Origin: Acanthococcus lagerstroemiae
Lineage: Eukaryota; Arthropoda; Insecta; Hemiptera; Eriococcidae
Direction: 5' to 3'
DNA: 64,000 nt
NCBI GenBank assembly: GCA_031841125.1
Contig: JAJSSI010000012.1
Span: 62,001 to 126,000, forward strand
Shown: piece by piece, positions 1-10,137 of the stretch
Layout: every line of letters begins with the position of its first letter
How positions within the stretch are numbered: the first letter of the stretch is position 1
Position numbers and translations under genes: made by a program
The notes under the pieces: model-generated
What the model was told of the DNA's origin: nothing
The model's database searches: none
Seen by the model: the letters and a program-made list of their open reading frames with translations, nothing else

Positions 1-767
1 TCTCAACATCATAACAAATGCATGATTGGTGAATAATAATTTTCTTTCAGACCCTGTGTCATGGAATCCTTCGATTGAATCAGTTTTGGCATTATAGCTT
101 AATCCAGCATCCAAAAACATTTCATCAAACATTAAGGTACATATTCGATCACGCACATTCAATGTCTGTACTGCTTCTCGAAGGGACTCCATTATTGCTG
201 GATTTATTCCCACATTGAAGGGTAATTTTTCCAATAGTTTTAGAAGCGTGCGTCTACTGGGCAGAGCGAACATTTTTCGTAGTAACTTATATACTTTCGG
301 GCCTTTTCGTATTAGTGAGAGCGCAAGTATCTTGTCATCAGTACTGAACCGTCTACCTCGAGGCTTTTTCTTCTGTAGACGCAATTGTGTTTTGATAAAA
401 TTTCTAGTAATCTCATTCACCTCTAAAAATGGATTTTCTTTGACAAATTTTTCCGCCTGTTCAATTTTTTTCTTGTAAGAGTTGTTTTCAACAAATAAAC
501 GTTTTCCAAATCTCTTCAGCTTCAGCCCAACATCGTACAACTTTCTAGCTTTAGGTGTCAAATTAATTCTTCTGGTAACTTTAACTGCATCCAGTAGATT
601 TATCCGTTTAAGCAAATCTGAGAAAAATTTAGCGAATCTTACTAAATCAAGTTTTTAATTGTACGGTATGTATTTGAATGATGAAAACTCACCTTTCGAC
701 TTCTTAGGAGTATTCCAAACATTTCTGCTCAGCCTCGGAGTTTCCGGTACAGAAACATCTAAGAACA
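1..767 (-). CDS. P-element-like transposase, partial (runs off left edge)
   Basis: The minus strand encodes a P-element/THAP9-type transposase. Exon B (1-617) carries the RTLLKLLEKLP segment and the catalytic-core motif MFDEMFLDAGLSYNAKTDS followed by IEGFHDTG. This matches the P-element pattern of a DE-acid motif, a YN(x)D segment and EGF.D.G. An upstream exon (693-767, MFLDVSVPETPRLSRN) joins it through a 75-bp intron, 618-692, with donor GTGAGT and acceptor TTTTTCTCAG; the junction makes a single Asp codon and keeps the frame. No THAP domain is visible upstream within 768-1147, so the N-terminus is missing or lies in an exon I cannot recognise. The rest of the core lies outside the window. 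The visible part is fully open, so this copy may be less decayed than the two other P-like relics in the window. Confidence 0.8.
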
Positions 768-1147
768 TTTTGAAAAAATACATCGACCTTTCAATTCAAA
801 TTTGTACGAAACATGGAAGGAATAAAACGATAATTTTTAAATGAAACTAATTTTGAAAATAAAAAAAGCCTGGGAAATAATTTTGGAAATGTGAACAAGG
901 TGGAGTGAAATCTGAATACACTGATATAAAGATTTATCGCCGGTAAGATGAGAGTTTATTGAAGAACTGCATTTAATTTCGGAACTTCTCACTTAATTTT
1001 TCCCAATTGTTCTCCGATGTGAAAAAGAAGTAATGAACGAAGGAAAAATTGTGTTGATAATTACAAAACAATAATGGAAGTATGAAGTAAAAAATCTTCG
1101 GATTTTTTCATTCTTTGGGCTGTTAAGGTACAGTAGGTGGTGTGAGG
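768..1147. other. Intergenic, nothing recognised
   Basis: AT-rich sequence between the P-like transposase and the pogo element. Short open frames only, none resembling a THAP domain or any other family I know. Confidence 0.5.
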
Positions 1148-1149
1148 TA

Positions 1150-1173
1150 CCGTCGAATGGGGCGAAACGGGAC
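1150..1173 (+). repeat. pogo left terminal inverted repeat
   Basis: 24 bp, pairs with 4071-4094 with one mismatch; flanked by TA. Confidence 0.88.
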
Positions 1174-1525
1174 GGTTTTTGAGGTTTTTTCAACTTATCT
1201 CAATGAAAAATTGAGGTAGCGCCGTAATTTTTTTTAAAATAGATTCCCACAAGTCTTCTCTATAAAACTACTGAAAAAAAAAAAAATTCATCCGACATTT
1301 CAGAATTTTCAGGAATTTTTAAGTGAGACAAAGTCGATAGTCCGAAATTGGGGCGAAAATGGACACCCTTTTTCCTTGAGAAAAAAAAACGATTTTCGTA
1401 CATATATTCGAGTGAAATATATTAAATATTAAGTAGATACGGTACTGTGGTAGTACAGCAGCTAAATTAGAATTGTACAATCACATATAAAGCGTCAGAA
1501 AAAATTTCTTAAAAATTATACTTAG

Positions 1526-3637
1526 TCAAATCATAATTGGGCGATCAAATATAAAACGTCCACGAACTTCTTTAAACGGCACACGAACAATTCCTGAAAT
1601 TTTTTCAAAGGGCACCTTCTCTGGCTTCGCATCATTATAAGGCGTAACAAATACAAAATCTGTACAGCGATTCAAATATTTCTTCATGAAAGAAACTTCA
1701 ACGTTTTTTCCACCTCTTTCGACGCTTTTCACTTGTCCCAAATATTTGCGAGTCTGTTCCTTTCTACCAGCCGAATAATCCAGAGTCACGATCACAAAAG
1801 GTCCTTTTCTCAGTTCAGGTACCGTTATGGGACCATCGACAATACCAGTATCTTCATCAGAGGCTTCCATTTCATCATCCGTTGAAGGCATACCAGTGTC
1901 TTCATCAGGGGCTCCTATTTCATCATCAGATGAAGGCAGATGTTGCGCTAAGTCACACTCAGTGCTGTCATCCGAGTCTTCAGCAGACGACGAATGTAAG
2001 GGCTCTGGATCATCTTCATCGTCACTCGAATCTGCTGCTGGTTCGGTCTCGCCAAAATGAATCCCGAGCACCGACTTCCCTGGTGATACTTGGATCTTCT
2101 TTCTTCTGCCACGTTTCGAAGGATCCGGTCCCTTGAATCGTTCTTTCAAGAGCATTCCCACAAGAGTGTCATGGAAAACAGACTCATTTGGAGGCGTGAT
2201 GTTACAAGAGCTGTTACCGGTACTGTCATTGCCGCTACTTGGACCTGGAGGCAAGTTTACAGGTGTTCTCTGCGGAAGTTTACTCAATCCCTTTGCCTTC
2301 GAAAAAGGATAAATTCCAGCTGCGCGGAAGCCCGAAATCAAGTTATTACGTCCTTTTGCGCCGACTGAATCGAGTGTATCTTTCATTAATCGCGGGAAGT
2401 TTTCTTTATACTGCGCCGATTCATCAGGATTCTTCTTCCATTTTGTCAGCACTCTCCTCCATGCAATTTTTAACGGGCGAAATACTGCCACGTCAAGTGG
2501 CTGGTAAAGATGGGTGGCGTTTGGCGGCAACAACACAAAATGAATATTATGTCGCTCACATTTACGAATGACGGCCAAAGAGAGGTGACTAGCGAGATTG
2601 TCTCCAATCATATGATTTTTTTTTCCGGGGAGATTCTTGAGGTACTTGAATGCTATTTTGTGGAACCAGTCCTCGAAAGTGCGTTGATCGAACCAGCCAG
2701 ATTTCGTGCGGTTATAACGTGCTCCATGAATGCCATCAAGAACCCAGGTGCTCCATAAACAATCGCTCTTATACACAACATATGGTGGCAGGAAATCTCC
2801 GCTAGCTGTTCCCGAAACCATAACAGATACAGAAACTCTCGAGTGCTCTGTGATCTTTGACGGGTATTTTGTGCCTCTTCGAACAACCACTTTCTCTTTT
2901 CCAGGATCGTTTACAAAAGCAGATTCATCATAATTGATGATATTCTCTGGTGGCACACCTTCCACAGTTGGTTCCAAATTGTTGAAAAATTTTTCAACGA
3001 TTTCGTGACTGACTTTCGCGCGGGCCCTTTTCATATTCTCAGCAACTCGTTGGCGTATCTCTGGATGACGTTTGAGAAAGCTCATTCCCCAATCGTATCC
3101 TGGAAAGTTCCGCTTGAACTTTGATTTTCGTCCTAACGCGTCCAAATAGCTTTTCACGAGATACCTGGAAACCATGAGTAGGTAATGAATATAACGGTAT
3201 TTACGTACGAGAACATGTATTTACGAGCTTGCTAAGAAAAGTTCCCAATGCTCATACTAACCGAACATCTGTGAGAGTAAATGGAAAACCCCATTCAGCA
3301 CAGGTAAGAATACTTCGAATAATCATCGACTCTTCGAGAATATTGAGTATTGTTTGTCCACCGTTCGGTCGATCTTTCTTTGCTTTCAACTGGAGAAAAG
3401 AATCATAGCAAGTGGCCGGTATTTACTTTCAGCGATTTTACAGCAAAAATGATGAATAAAGAGGAAGTGACTACTCACATTACTGTGAAGGGTCGATTTT
3501 CCTATACCATATTTCTTCGCTGCTTGCCGAATTGATAGCTTTTTCTTACGAATATCGTCCAGAGCTCTTGATAAGGTATCGTCGGAATAATCCTTGTACG
3601 CTCGAGATCCTTTATTTCGCACGTATTTTCGAACCAT
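1526..3637 (-). CDS. pogo/Tigger-type transposase (CENP-B-like HTH plus DDE), three exons
   Basis: This is the DNA-cleaving and DNA-joining enzyme of the surrounding element. My exon model is 3479-3637 (53 codons), 3262-3389 and 1526-3164, with donors GTGAGT and GTTAGT and acceptors TTCTCCAG and TTTCCAG; frames join cleanly. Exon 1 encodes a pipsqueak-like helix-turn-helix (LSIRQAAKKYGIGKSTLHS). Exon 2 and the start of exon 3 encode the CENP-B-type second HTH (CAEWGFPFTLTDVR, then FLKRHPEIRQR). The RNase H-like core has NYDESAF, MIGDNLASH and LPPNATHLYQPLDV, so the three acidic residues D, D and D of pogo enzymes are present. An acidic Ser/Asp-rich linker (about 340-440 of the long ORF) precedes a basic C-terminal domain. 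No internal stop is seen in the exons. Whether the element is mobile cannot be told from sequence. Confidence 0.88.
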
Positions 3638-4070
3638 CCTTTGAATAAGAGTGAAAAGGTCAGTAAGATTGTGATTAGACTAAAATTACGTCAAAATTAA
3701 AACGCATTTTTCACCTTTCAAATCACTGTAACTTCGCTTCTAATGAGCGAAATTTCATGATTGAAAAACGAGATTATTCGTAATGAAATTACCTGTCGAT
3801 TGGGGTTATTCACAAAATTCTTCAATTCGTAGTTCTGCCGCCTTGCCAAAAAGTAAACGGAATCGCAAATATTTCCCGGTTTTTCACACGTTCTCTCTGA
3901 ATTTTTTAAAATTTTTCTTCGAACGTAAAACATAGAGTATAATACATCAATAGACTCGTACAACGTTCCTCTTACTGATAAGACATAATGCAGGTTGCTG
4001 TCTTCATTTCTGCGTGCTCTACGTGAGCGTCACGGTCGAAAAACGTGACTTCGTCCATTTTCGCCCCACT

Positions 4071-4094
4071 GTCCCGTTTCGCCCCATTTGACGG
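4071..4094 (-). repeat. pogo right terminal inverted repeat
   Basis: Inverted partner of 1150-1173; flanked by TA at 4095-4096. Confidence 0.88.
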
Positions 4095-4339
4095 TATTGT
4101 CTTTTTATCTGAATCTGCAAAGTATTTGTAAAACCTGAATGCTAAGTCACCAACTGACCCTTGTGGTGAAACTTGTGTTGTATGTGTCTAATTATATGCG
4201 AAAATACAACACATTTCATACGTTACTCCGACTACTGCAGTTTGAATAAACATGATCATACAGCTCTCGGAAATTTTGAAATTAAAATTTCTGTACGAAG
4301 GAGTATTTATTTCTTATGAAATATATTTCAAATACAGCT

Positions 4340-5070
4340 GCATTCGTGCTGTATTCAACATGTAGGAAGGAGTTGACTTCTGAATTAGTTTGGAAATTTG
4401 AAGGAAGTTATTCGAATCGGAAAACGACAAAGAAACCAATGGAAATGAATTTCTAAATTCAAGCTTATAGGTTGTAAGATACATCTTAATTTATGGTTCC
4501 GCTATGAGAAGCATAATACCTGGATTCGTAATGCGTCGAACATGTAGGAAGAAATAAACTGCGGAAGTAAATTGTAAATTTAAGGGAGGTCAGTCGAATG
4601 GAAATTGAACAGCCAGTGGGAATGAATTTGCAGCTTCATGCTTATATACGTTAATGAAATGAAATACATCTTAATTTATGGTTGTACTATGCTAAACTGC
4701 ATAATACCTGGATTTGCAGTGGGTTGAACATATGTAGGAAGAAGGTAACTTCGAAATTAAATTGTAAATTTAATGGAGGTCAGTCGAATGGAAATTGAAC
4801 AGCCAGTGGGAATTAATTTGCAGCCTCAGGCTTACACGTTAATGAAATGAAACACATCTTAATTTACAGTTCTACTATGAGCTGCATGATACTTGGATTT
4901 GTAGTGAGTTGAACACGTAGGGAGAAGGTAACTCTGAAATTAAATTGGAAGTTCAATGGAGGTCACTGGAACGTAAAATTGAACAGGCAGTGGAAATGAA
5001 TTAGCAGCTTCAAGCTGCTACATTAATGAAATGAAATATTCTACTATTAGCCATCGTAAAATATGAATTA
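4340..5070 (-). repeat. About four tandem ~186-bp repeats, likely copies of a terminal exon
   Basis: The landmark CATAATACCTGG (or a close variant) recurs at about 4512, 4700 and 4885, with a weaker first unit from about 4340. On the minus strand three units share a short frame ending at an aligned stop: FNSLQIQVSCSS, FNPLQIQVLCSLA and FDALRIQVLCFS, each followed by TAG. Only the unit at 4875-4933 has a clean acceptor (AATTTCAG) in the phase required by the THAP gene upstream. The others look like duplicated but damaged copies of the same last exon. Confidence 0.6.
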
Positions 5071-6693
5071 ATATTCGTCTCATAAATTTGAAAAGCGTAG
5101 GTGAATATGACGCTGAACCCGCAGCAAGTAGGAATTATGTAACTGATCTCGGGGATGCAATATAGCGACGTTTCAGTCTTCGAATATGCTTGAGATTATT
5201 TTTCTTCATTTTTATCTCACCTGGAGTTCTTTCTTCAACCAAATGTACTATTTCAGGTGTAGCTGGATTGTTATTCAGTAACTGCACATCACAACGAGCA
5301 ACAGCTACGCGAAATTTAAAAAAAAATAATGTAGTAAGTCGAAGTTTAGATGAAAACTTGAAATTGTTACGCAAATTTCATAATTCTTACTTTCAGTTAC
5401 ATCGAGTAAATCATTTTCGATCGTAATTGTTTCCATAAATGAATCTACGATTTCAGGTCTGGCGAGATTGCTCTTCGATAACTGTACATTACTACGAGGA
5501 ACAGCTACGCAAAATTTAAAAATGTAAAATAGACTTATGTCAAGCAAATGAAAAATAAAAAATATTACGAAAATTTCATAATTCTTACTTTCAGTTACAA
5601 TATCTAAATCGTTTTCGATCGTAATTGTTTCCATAAATGAATCAACGATTTCAGGTCTGGCGAGATTGCTCTTGGATAACAGTACATTACTATGAGGAAC
5701 AGCTACGCAAAATTTAAAAATGTAAAATAGACTTATGTCAAGCAGATGAAAAATAAAAAATATTACGTAAATTTCATAATTCTTACTTTCAGTTACATTA
5801 TCTAAATCGTTTCCGATCGTAATTGTTTCTATAAACAAATCTACGATTTCATGTCTTGGAAGATGGCTCTTTGATAACTGTACATTACTACAAGGAACAG
5901 CTGTGCAGAATTCAAAATGTAAAATAAATATATGTGAATCAAGATTAAGAATTTTACGTAAATTTCATAATTCTTACTTTCAGTTACATTATCTGAATCG
6001 TTTTCGATCGTAATTGTTTCTATAAATAAATCTACCATTTCAGGTCTGGCGAGATTGCTCTTCGATAACTGTACATTACTACAAGGAACAGCTATGCAAA
6101 ATTTGAAAATGTAAAATAAACTTATGTGAATGAAGATGAAAAATTAAAAATGTTACGTAAATTTCATAATTCTTACTTTCAGGTACATTATCTAAATCGT
6201 TTTCCATCGTACTTTTTTCTACAAATGAATGTAACACTTCAGGTCTGGCGAGATTCGGAAGCTCTTGAACATGAGAGACACAAAAATTTAATATGCTTCA
6301 TGTCAATACATATTAGCGGATAAGATATTAATATTGATTTTTCTTACCTTTATCTGGCACTGCATCAAATTTCAAGTTGGTACGATTCTTTCGATTTGCA
6401 GCAAATTTCTGCTGATCGCTGAAATGCCGATCGCATATGAACAATTTGGAAATTTCAGATGAACCATTTAGTACATCAGGCCTATTGATGCACTGTAGCC
6501 ATATTTTCTGGGTCTATAATAACAGCGACAGTGAAAGAAATGATTAAATATAAGTTTCTAAACACTATTTGAAGTAAAAATGTAGTGTTCATTTGTCTAT
6601 GATACTTACATTCAAATTCCGACAAGGAAACCGGTGCATCCTTTCTTCATTCCTTGTCGAAGCACATTGCGGAACTGAACATTTCCAAACCAT
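4875..6693 (-). CDS. THAP-domain protein with a tandem array of duplicated exons
   Basis: My nine-exon model is 6610-6693, 6348-6513, 6177-6263, 5978-6091, 5787-5900, 5589-5702, 5391-5504, 5221-5304 and 4875-4933: 936 nt, one open frame of 311 residues plus stop. All introns are GT-AG. Exons 1-2 encode a zinc-binding THAP domain (KCSVPQCAS, RMHRFP, KIWLQC, FICDRHFSD, then DAVP), normally a DNA-binding module. Exons 3-8 are variants of one unit that begins and ends in phase 1; four of them are exactly 114 nt and encode 38 residues such as VPRSNVQLSKSNLARPEIVD. Introns in the array are 77-86 bp. All six repeats are open and all splice sites are kept. The repeat is acidic, has no cysteines or clear fold, and I do not recognise it. 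It could be a host gene or a derivative of a THAP transposase; no transposase core is seen. The last exon is the least certain. Confidence 0.7.
5391..6091 (-). repeat. Tandem exon-plus-intron array, period ~198 bp
   Basis: The landmark ACAGCT(A/G)(C/T)GC at acceptor sites recurs at 5301, 5501, 5699, 5897 and 6088, giving spacings of 200, 198, 198 and 191 bp. Each unit contains a 114-bp exon and a roughly 84-bp intron. The introns are about as similar between units as the exons, which suggests recent unequal duplication of the whole unit. Confidence 0.85.
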
Positions 6694-7237
6694 TTTATTT
6701 GGAAAATACTTAGAATCACAAAAATAAAAACCTAAAGAAAACTTAGAAAACTACTAGAAATAACTTCGGCGTTCGGCGGACCCACAGCGTATTTATTTAT
6801 GAGCACACCATTCTTGTTTGTTGGCATTCCACATTTTCGCTTTTGTTTTGATTTTCGCATTGTTGCAGCGCTATACACGTCTGTCCCGTGAACTAAAACG
6901 GATGACGGAATTTTAACATTGAGATACTACCCCGTGCTTAGGCCCTTTGCATTGGCACGCACTCAATTGTAATACATGGTCCCAACTCGGGTTCTAAACA
7001 CTAATGCTTGCGTTCAGTTTGTTCATCCATCGAGTTTGCTAATAGTTGCAATATTATTATTATTATTATTATTTCAGTAGACATTATTCTATCTCAATGG
7101 AAACGCCACAAAGAGTAGAACTGGCTCCTGATGCGGAAACACTGGACACAGTAATAATAACATCTCCTTATATAATCAAGAAAAACAGTAGAATTGGTAC
7201 AGAACTTTGCGACACGAAATAAATTCGCCGCCGAAAT
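6694..7237. other. Upstream region of the THAP exon-array gene; (ATT)n microsatellite
   Basis: Holds the presumed promoter of the minus-strand THAP gene and an (ATT)n run at about 7050-7073. A short plus-strand open frame from 7099 (METPQRVELAPDAETLDTV) may be an upstream piece of the CtIP-like sequence that follows, but I cannot confirm it. No core promoter motif is convincing. Confidence 0.4.
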
Positions 7238-7626
7238 TTGTTTTCTTCGAAACGTGATTATGAAAAGGAGGATATTTTATGTTGTAAGAAGCAGAAATTG
7301 GTAACAGATTTAGTTTGTTGTGAAGTTATTCCCAATAGAAGTCCCACATATGCACACAAATGCAACGCTGTCCGAAGAAAGAGTAAGAGACGTAAGTTAG
7401 CAGGGCAGGAGTGCCGTAACTGTCGTATAAGTTCTATGAAAAGCAACGAGAGGTACTGGGAGACGTTAGGGTTGAAGAACTGATTGAAAAATGCTCACGC
7501 CACCGAGATAAATACAGGACTCCTGTCACTCTATCTGGATTGTGGAATCCTGTATTTTCTGACGATGATGAGAAACCACGGTTTCAGACGACGTCACCAG
7601 GTTACACCCGGGTCACTTCTGGCTAG
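7238..7626 (+). pseudogene. CtIP/Sae2 (RBBP8-like) C-terminal domain with a frameshift
   Basis: CtIP/Sae2 proteins stimulate Mre11 nuclease in DNA-end resection; their C-terminus carries a CxxC motif and a CSRHR motif. Here AHKCNAVRRKSKRRKLAGQE is followed by CRNC in one frame. The next segment, KFYEKQREVLGDVRVEELIE, then KCSRHRDKYRTPVTLSGLWN and PVF, reads in another frame. The shift lies between 7421 and 7429, inside the segment that should link CRNC to FYE, and fits loss of a single base. The second frame runs to a TAG at 7624-7626. The sequence continues through the domain without introns, so it may be a retrocopy or a damaged last exon. The domain call rests on spacing and the CxxC/CSRHR signature. 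Confidence 0.75.
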
Positions 7627-7952
7627 GTTTTGGTTAACAGTTTGTTTCCAACATTCGGGCTTTCTTCTTATTCCTCCTCTCTTTGCATGGCGGGTTTGTC
7701 TTATTTGAAACGGGGAACTGTATTTCTACACGCTATAATGTCATTCTTAATCGAGACACATAATATAATATGTATTTTTAATTTGCTTGATAACTTCATA
7801 ACTTGTTGAATTTCTTCGTCCATGAACGTGTAATGCAACGTGATTGTTTCTTATAAAACATTGAATTTATGTTCTACTTTTGAATGCAGGAATCGTATCT
7901 TGCGTTTGCTAGTTCTGCTCGATTTTTTTGTTATAGTACTACAGAAGTTTAA
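7627..7952. other. Intergenic, nothing recognised
   Basis: AT-rich sequence between the CtIP-like and zinc-finger remnants; no supported feature. Confidence 0.4.
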
Positions 7953-8229
7953 ATGACAGAAACTTTTACGTGTAAATTTTGCTACAAGTTTTTTTTTTTT
8001 TTCAAGGCGATGGTAGCGAAGGAACATGAAACAGTTCATACCATGAACAAGAGGTTGATGTGCCTGATATGCAAATTAGGATTCGCGCGTCGCTCCTACT
8101 TATCTCAGTGCACATGTACATTTACCTTTTGGAGAACTGCCCCACTCTTGTCGTTACTGTCATAAGTCATTTTCTTTGCGCTGCAATCTTGTGAGGCATT
8201 TACAAATACATATGGGTGAATTGTAATTA
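7953..8229 (+). pseudogene. C2H2 zinc-finger remnant (2-3 fingers), frameshifted
   Basis: The first frame reads CKFCYKF then a poly-Phe run from a T tract, then HETVH, followed by CLICKLGFARRSYLS. A one-base shift near 8105 is needed to continue as AHVHLPFGELPHSCRYCHKS and FSLRCNLVRHLQIHMGE before TAA at 8227-8229. Finger linkers of the GE type and CxxC/HxxxH spacing are visible. The poly-T tract and shift argue for a decayed copy of a Krueppel-like protein's last exon. It could belong to the same retrocopied region as the CtIP-like piece, but the domains are unrelated. Confidence 0.65.
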
Positions 8230-8553
8230 TTATTATTCGGTGCGAGTCGATTCTGTTGCGTTAAGTACTCGCTATTCCAATTTCGCCATTCATTATTATG
8301 GTCGCTAATACTAATAATATTATTATTATTATTTATTATTACATGAGTAATGGAAGCTTCATCGCGATTTTCTACCTCACACTATTTTGTTCCCTTGTTG
8401 CATTATATTAGCCGCGTGTTTTGCATTCACTTATGCTTTTGTACTTCCATTACTATTCCTATACAGTTCGTTTTTGTTACCATCAGGAGCCAATTTGGCA
8501 TGCATGCATCGCCATATGCTCCACCAAACGATTACGGGTGAATTAATCCTTAC
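8230..8553. other. Intergenic with (ATT)n tracts
   Basis: Contains ATT-rich microsatellites at about 8226-8242 and 8310-8345. It also holds a motif at about 8493-8525 (GGCATGCATGCATCGCCATA) that recurs, slightly changed, at about 40620-40645. Confidence 0.4.
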
Positions 8554-8694
8554 CAATTTGTGATGTTTTCTCCAACTGAGAAGAAGTTGGATGGCGATAG
8601 GTGCTCCGAATCTGATAACTGTTGTCCTCAAGGTCATCACGATCAAAATTCCTAACGCTAAGTTCATTACTTTTTTCATTCCTTGGTGGTACTG
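8554..8694 (-). CDS. Phase-symmetric 141-bp exon of an unidentified gene
   Basis: The exon is open on the minus strand (VPPRNEKSNELSVRNFDRDD continuing LEDNSYQIR), with acceptor TTTTGTAG and donor GTAAGG. It starts and ends in phase 1 and is exactly 47 codons long. A second exon with the same length, phase, flanks and recognisably similar sequence lies at 10138-10278. The opening VPPRN or VPRN resembles the VPRSN start of the repeat exons at 5.4-6.1 kb, so it may come from a related exon-array gene. I do not recognise the protein. Confidence 0.5.
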
Positions 8695-8956
8695 CTACAA
8701 AATATATATTTAAATAATTAGTATAAATCATTTCATCTGTAATTATGAATATAGATTACAAGGGTGATTCTCCCAATAACTAACTCATAATAAAATTTTT
8801 TTTAAAGCATTTTTAAATTTATTTTTTGAGCGATTCTTTTCATGGAATGTGTAATGTCAAGTACCTTAAAGCATGAATGAGTTTCAACAATCTACCACCC
8901 CCTCTAGTTGGGACTATAACAATGCACAATCCTACGTAAGTCTGGACTAAGCAGGG

Positions 8957-9490
8957 TCAACGTTCAAGATTTGTGGAGGAGTTAAACAGGGCGACCCGTT
9001 GTCTCCCAACATCTTTACGGCAGTTTTGGAAGAAATATTTAGGAATCTAAATTGGGAGAACAAAGGAATCTTAATAAATGGAGTCTGGCTAAATAACCTG
9101 CGTTTTGCGGACGATATAACTCTGATTGGAAAAGATATGACGGAAATGAAAATTATGTTCGAAGAATTATATTGTGAGAGCAAAAAGGTAGGCCTTGAAA
9201 TAAATCTGGAGAAAACTAAATTTATGTCTGAACACCCGGTTTCAGAAAACTTATGGATCAATGAGACCGAAATTGAACGTGTCGAAGAATATAGATATCT
9301 TGGTCAGATTATCTCGATTAAAACCAAACTAAACTTTGAAATTAAGACAAGAATTAACAAAGCTTGGAACCATTTTTGGTCTCTAAAAACTATTTTGAAG
9401 GGCAAAATGAGTCTAACCACAAAAATCAAAATATTAGAAAGTAGTGTTATCCCTACACTCTATATATGGGGTACAGAGTACTCCACTGAT
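8957..9490 (+). pseudogene. RTE-type non-LTR retrotransposon reverse transcriptase fragment
   Basis: This is a piece of the reverse transcriptase of an RTE-clade LINE. It begins in the palm with GGVKQGDPLSPNIF and continues with LRFADDITLIGKD (the catalytic FADD box), EINLEKTKFM and YRYLGQIIS, and ends near IPTLYIWGTEY. Endonuclease and N-terminal RT are absent, so it is truncated at its 5' side. At 9491 it runs into an unrelated repeat shared with 30.35 kb. The upstream stretch 8695-8956 holds no gene. Confidence 0.85.
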
Positions 9491-9599
9491 GATGGCATAA
9501 CAGCCGAAAGCGCTCTGGAATACAGAAAAATAAAAAGTGAATTGGCGCACCCTACACACGGAATATTACCAAGTTCACTCACACTCAGAAATGGACACT
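9491..9599 (+). repeat. Interspersed repeat, copy A (partner at 30350-30461)
   Basis: Starts TGGCATAACAGCCGAAAGCG and ends near CACTCAGAAATGGACACT. The same sequence with a few changes occurs at 30350-30461, where part of it forms a perfect hairpin. It interrupts the RTE fragment. Confidence 0.75.
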
Positions 9600-9639
9600 G
9601 ACAATTGAATAATACGATTTTCGACATTATTCCTTCTCG

Positions 9640-10015
9640 ACAATTTATTATTGATTTTGATGTCGCCAAAGGGACTTATATTAATTAAAATTTTCGTTTT
9701 GGTAAAGTTGATTGAGGACCCTACCTTCTCGCTCTCTCTCCTTAGGTCTTCAGCCATACCCCGAAGTTCTTCTGCGTTTTTCGCAATGATAACAATATCA
9801 TCTGCGAACCGGAGGTTATTCAAATTTTTAGGTTTATCAAAATAAAGGCCTCTAATTTTAATTCTCCTCGCTTCCCAGTTAATTTGCCGAAACACTTCCT
9901 CTAGCACTGCGTTAAACAAGTTGAAGGAAAGGGGATCTCCCTGTTTGACTCTTCTGTTAATTTTAATACTGTCAGTCGCTTTGTTTAGTTTTAGAGATTT
10001 ACACTTACCTAACAA
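9640..10015 (-). pseudogene. Second RTE-type reverse transcriptase fragment, opposite strand
   Basis: The minus strand reads RRVKQGDPLSFNLFNAVLEE, then NNLRFADDIVIIAKNAEEL, then SSINFTKTKI. These are the same palm motifs as in the plus-strand fragment at 9.0-9.5 kb, but from a different RTE lineage (about half the residues differ). It ends abruptly near 9640, so the two fragments point toward each other across a roughly 40-bp gap. Confidence 0.85.
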
Positions 10016-10137
10016 ACAAAAATTATTGCTCTAACATTCTTAGTTTTTGAGATACCAAACGATTACTTAAATATTGAGTTATTGGGAGAATGACCCATAA
10101 TCATAATTATTTATATTACAGGTGAATTAATCCTTAC

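Larger units (their letters stand above)
1150..4094 (-). mobile_element. pogo-family DNA transposon (Tc1/mariner superfamily), complete ends
   Basis: The ends carry 24-bp terminal inverted repeats with one mismatch (CCGTCGAATGGGGCGAAACG at the left, CCGTCAAATGGGGCGAAACG at the right), both continuing GGAC. The dinucleotide TA flanks both ends (1148-1149 and 4095-4096), as expected for this superfamily. A subterminal motif GGGGCGAAAATGGAC is repeated near 1350-1364 and, inverted, near 4053-4069, and could be an internal transposase-binding site. The element is about 2.9 kb and encodes one spliced transposase on the minus strand. Confidence 0.88.

Noticed and set aside
1827..2571. Several plus-strand ORFs of 80-110 codons across 1.8-2.6 kb
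   Set aside because: They lie antisense to the well-supported pogo transposase and show no domains; they are shadows of its codon bias.
5305..6038. Long minus-strand ORFs of 177 and 65 aa read straight through the tandem repeats
   Set aside because: They include intron translations rich in Phe, Ile and Tyr. The spliced reading with conserved GT-AG sites and exact 114-nt exons explains the repeats better.
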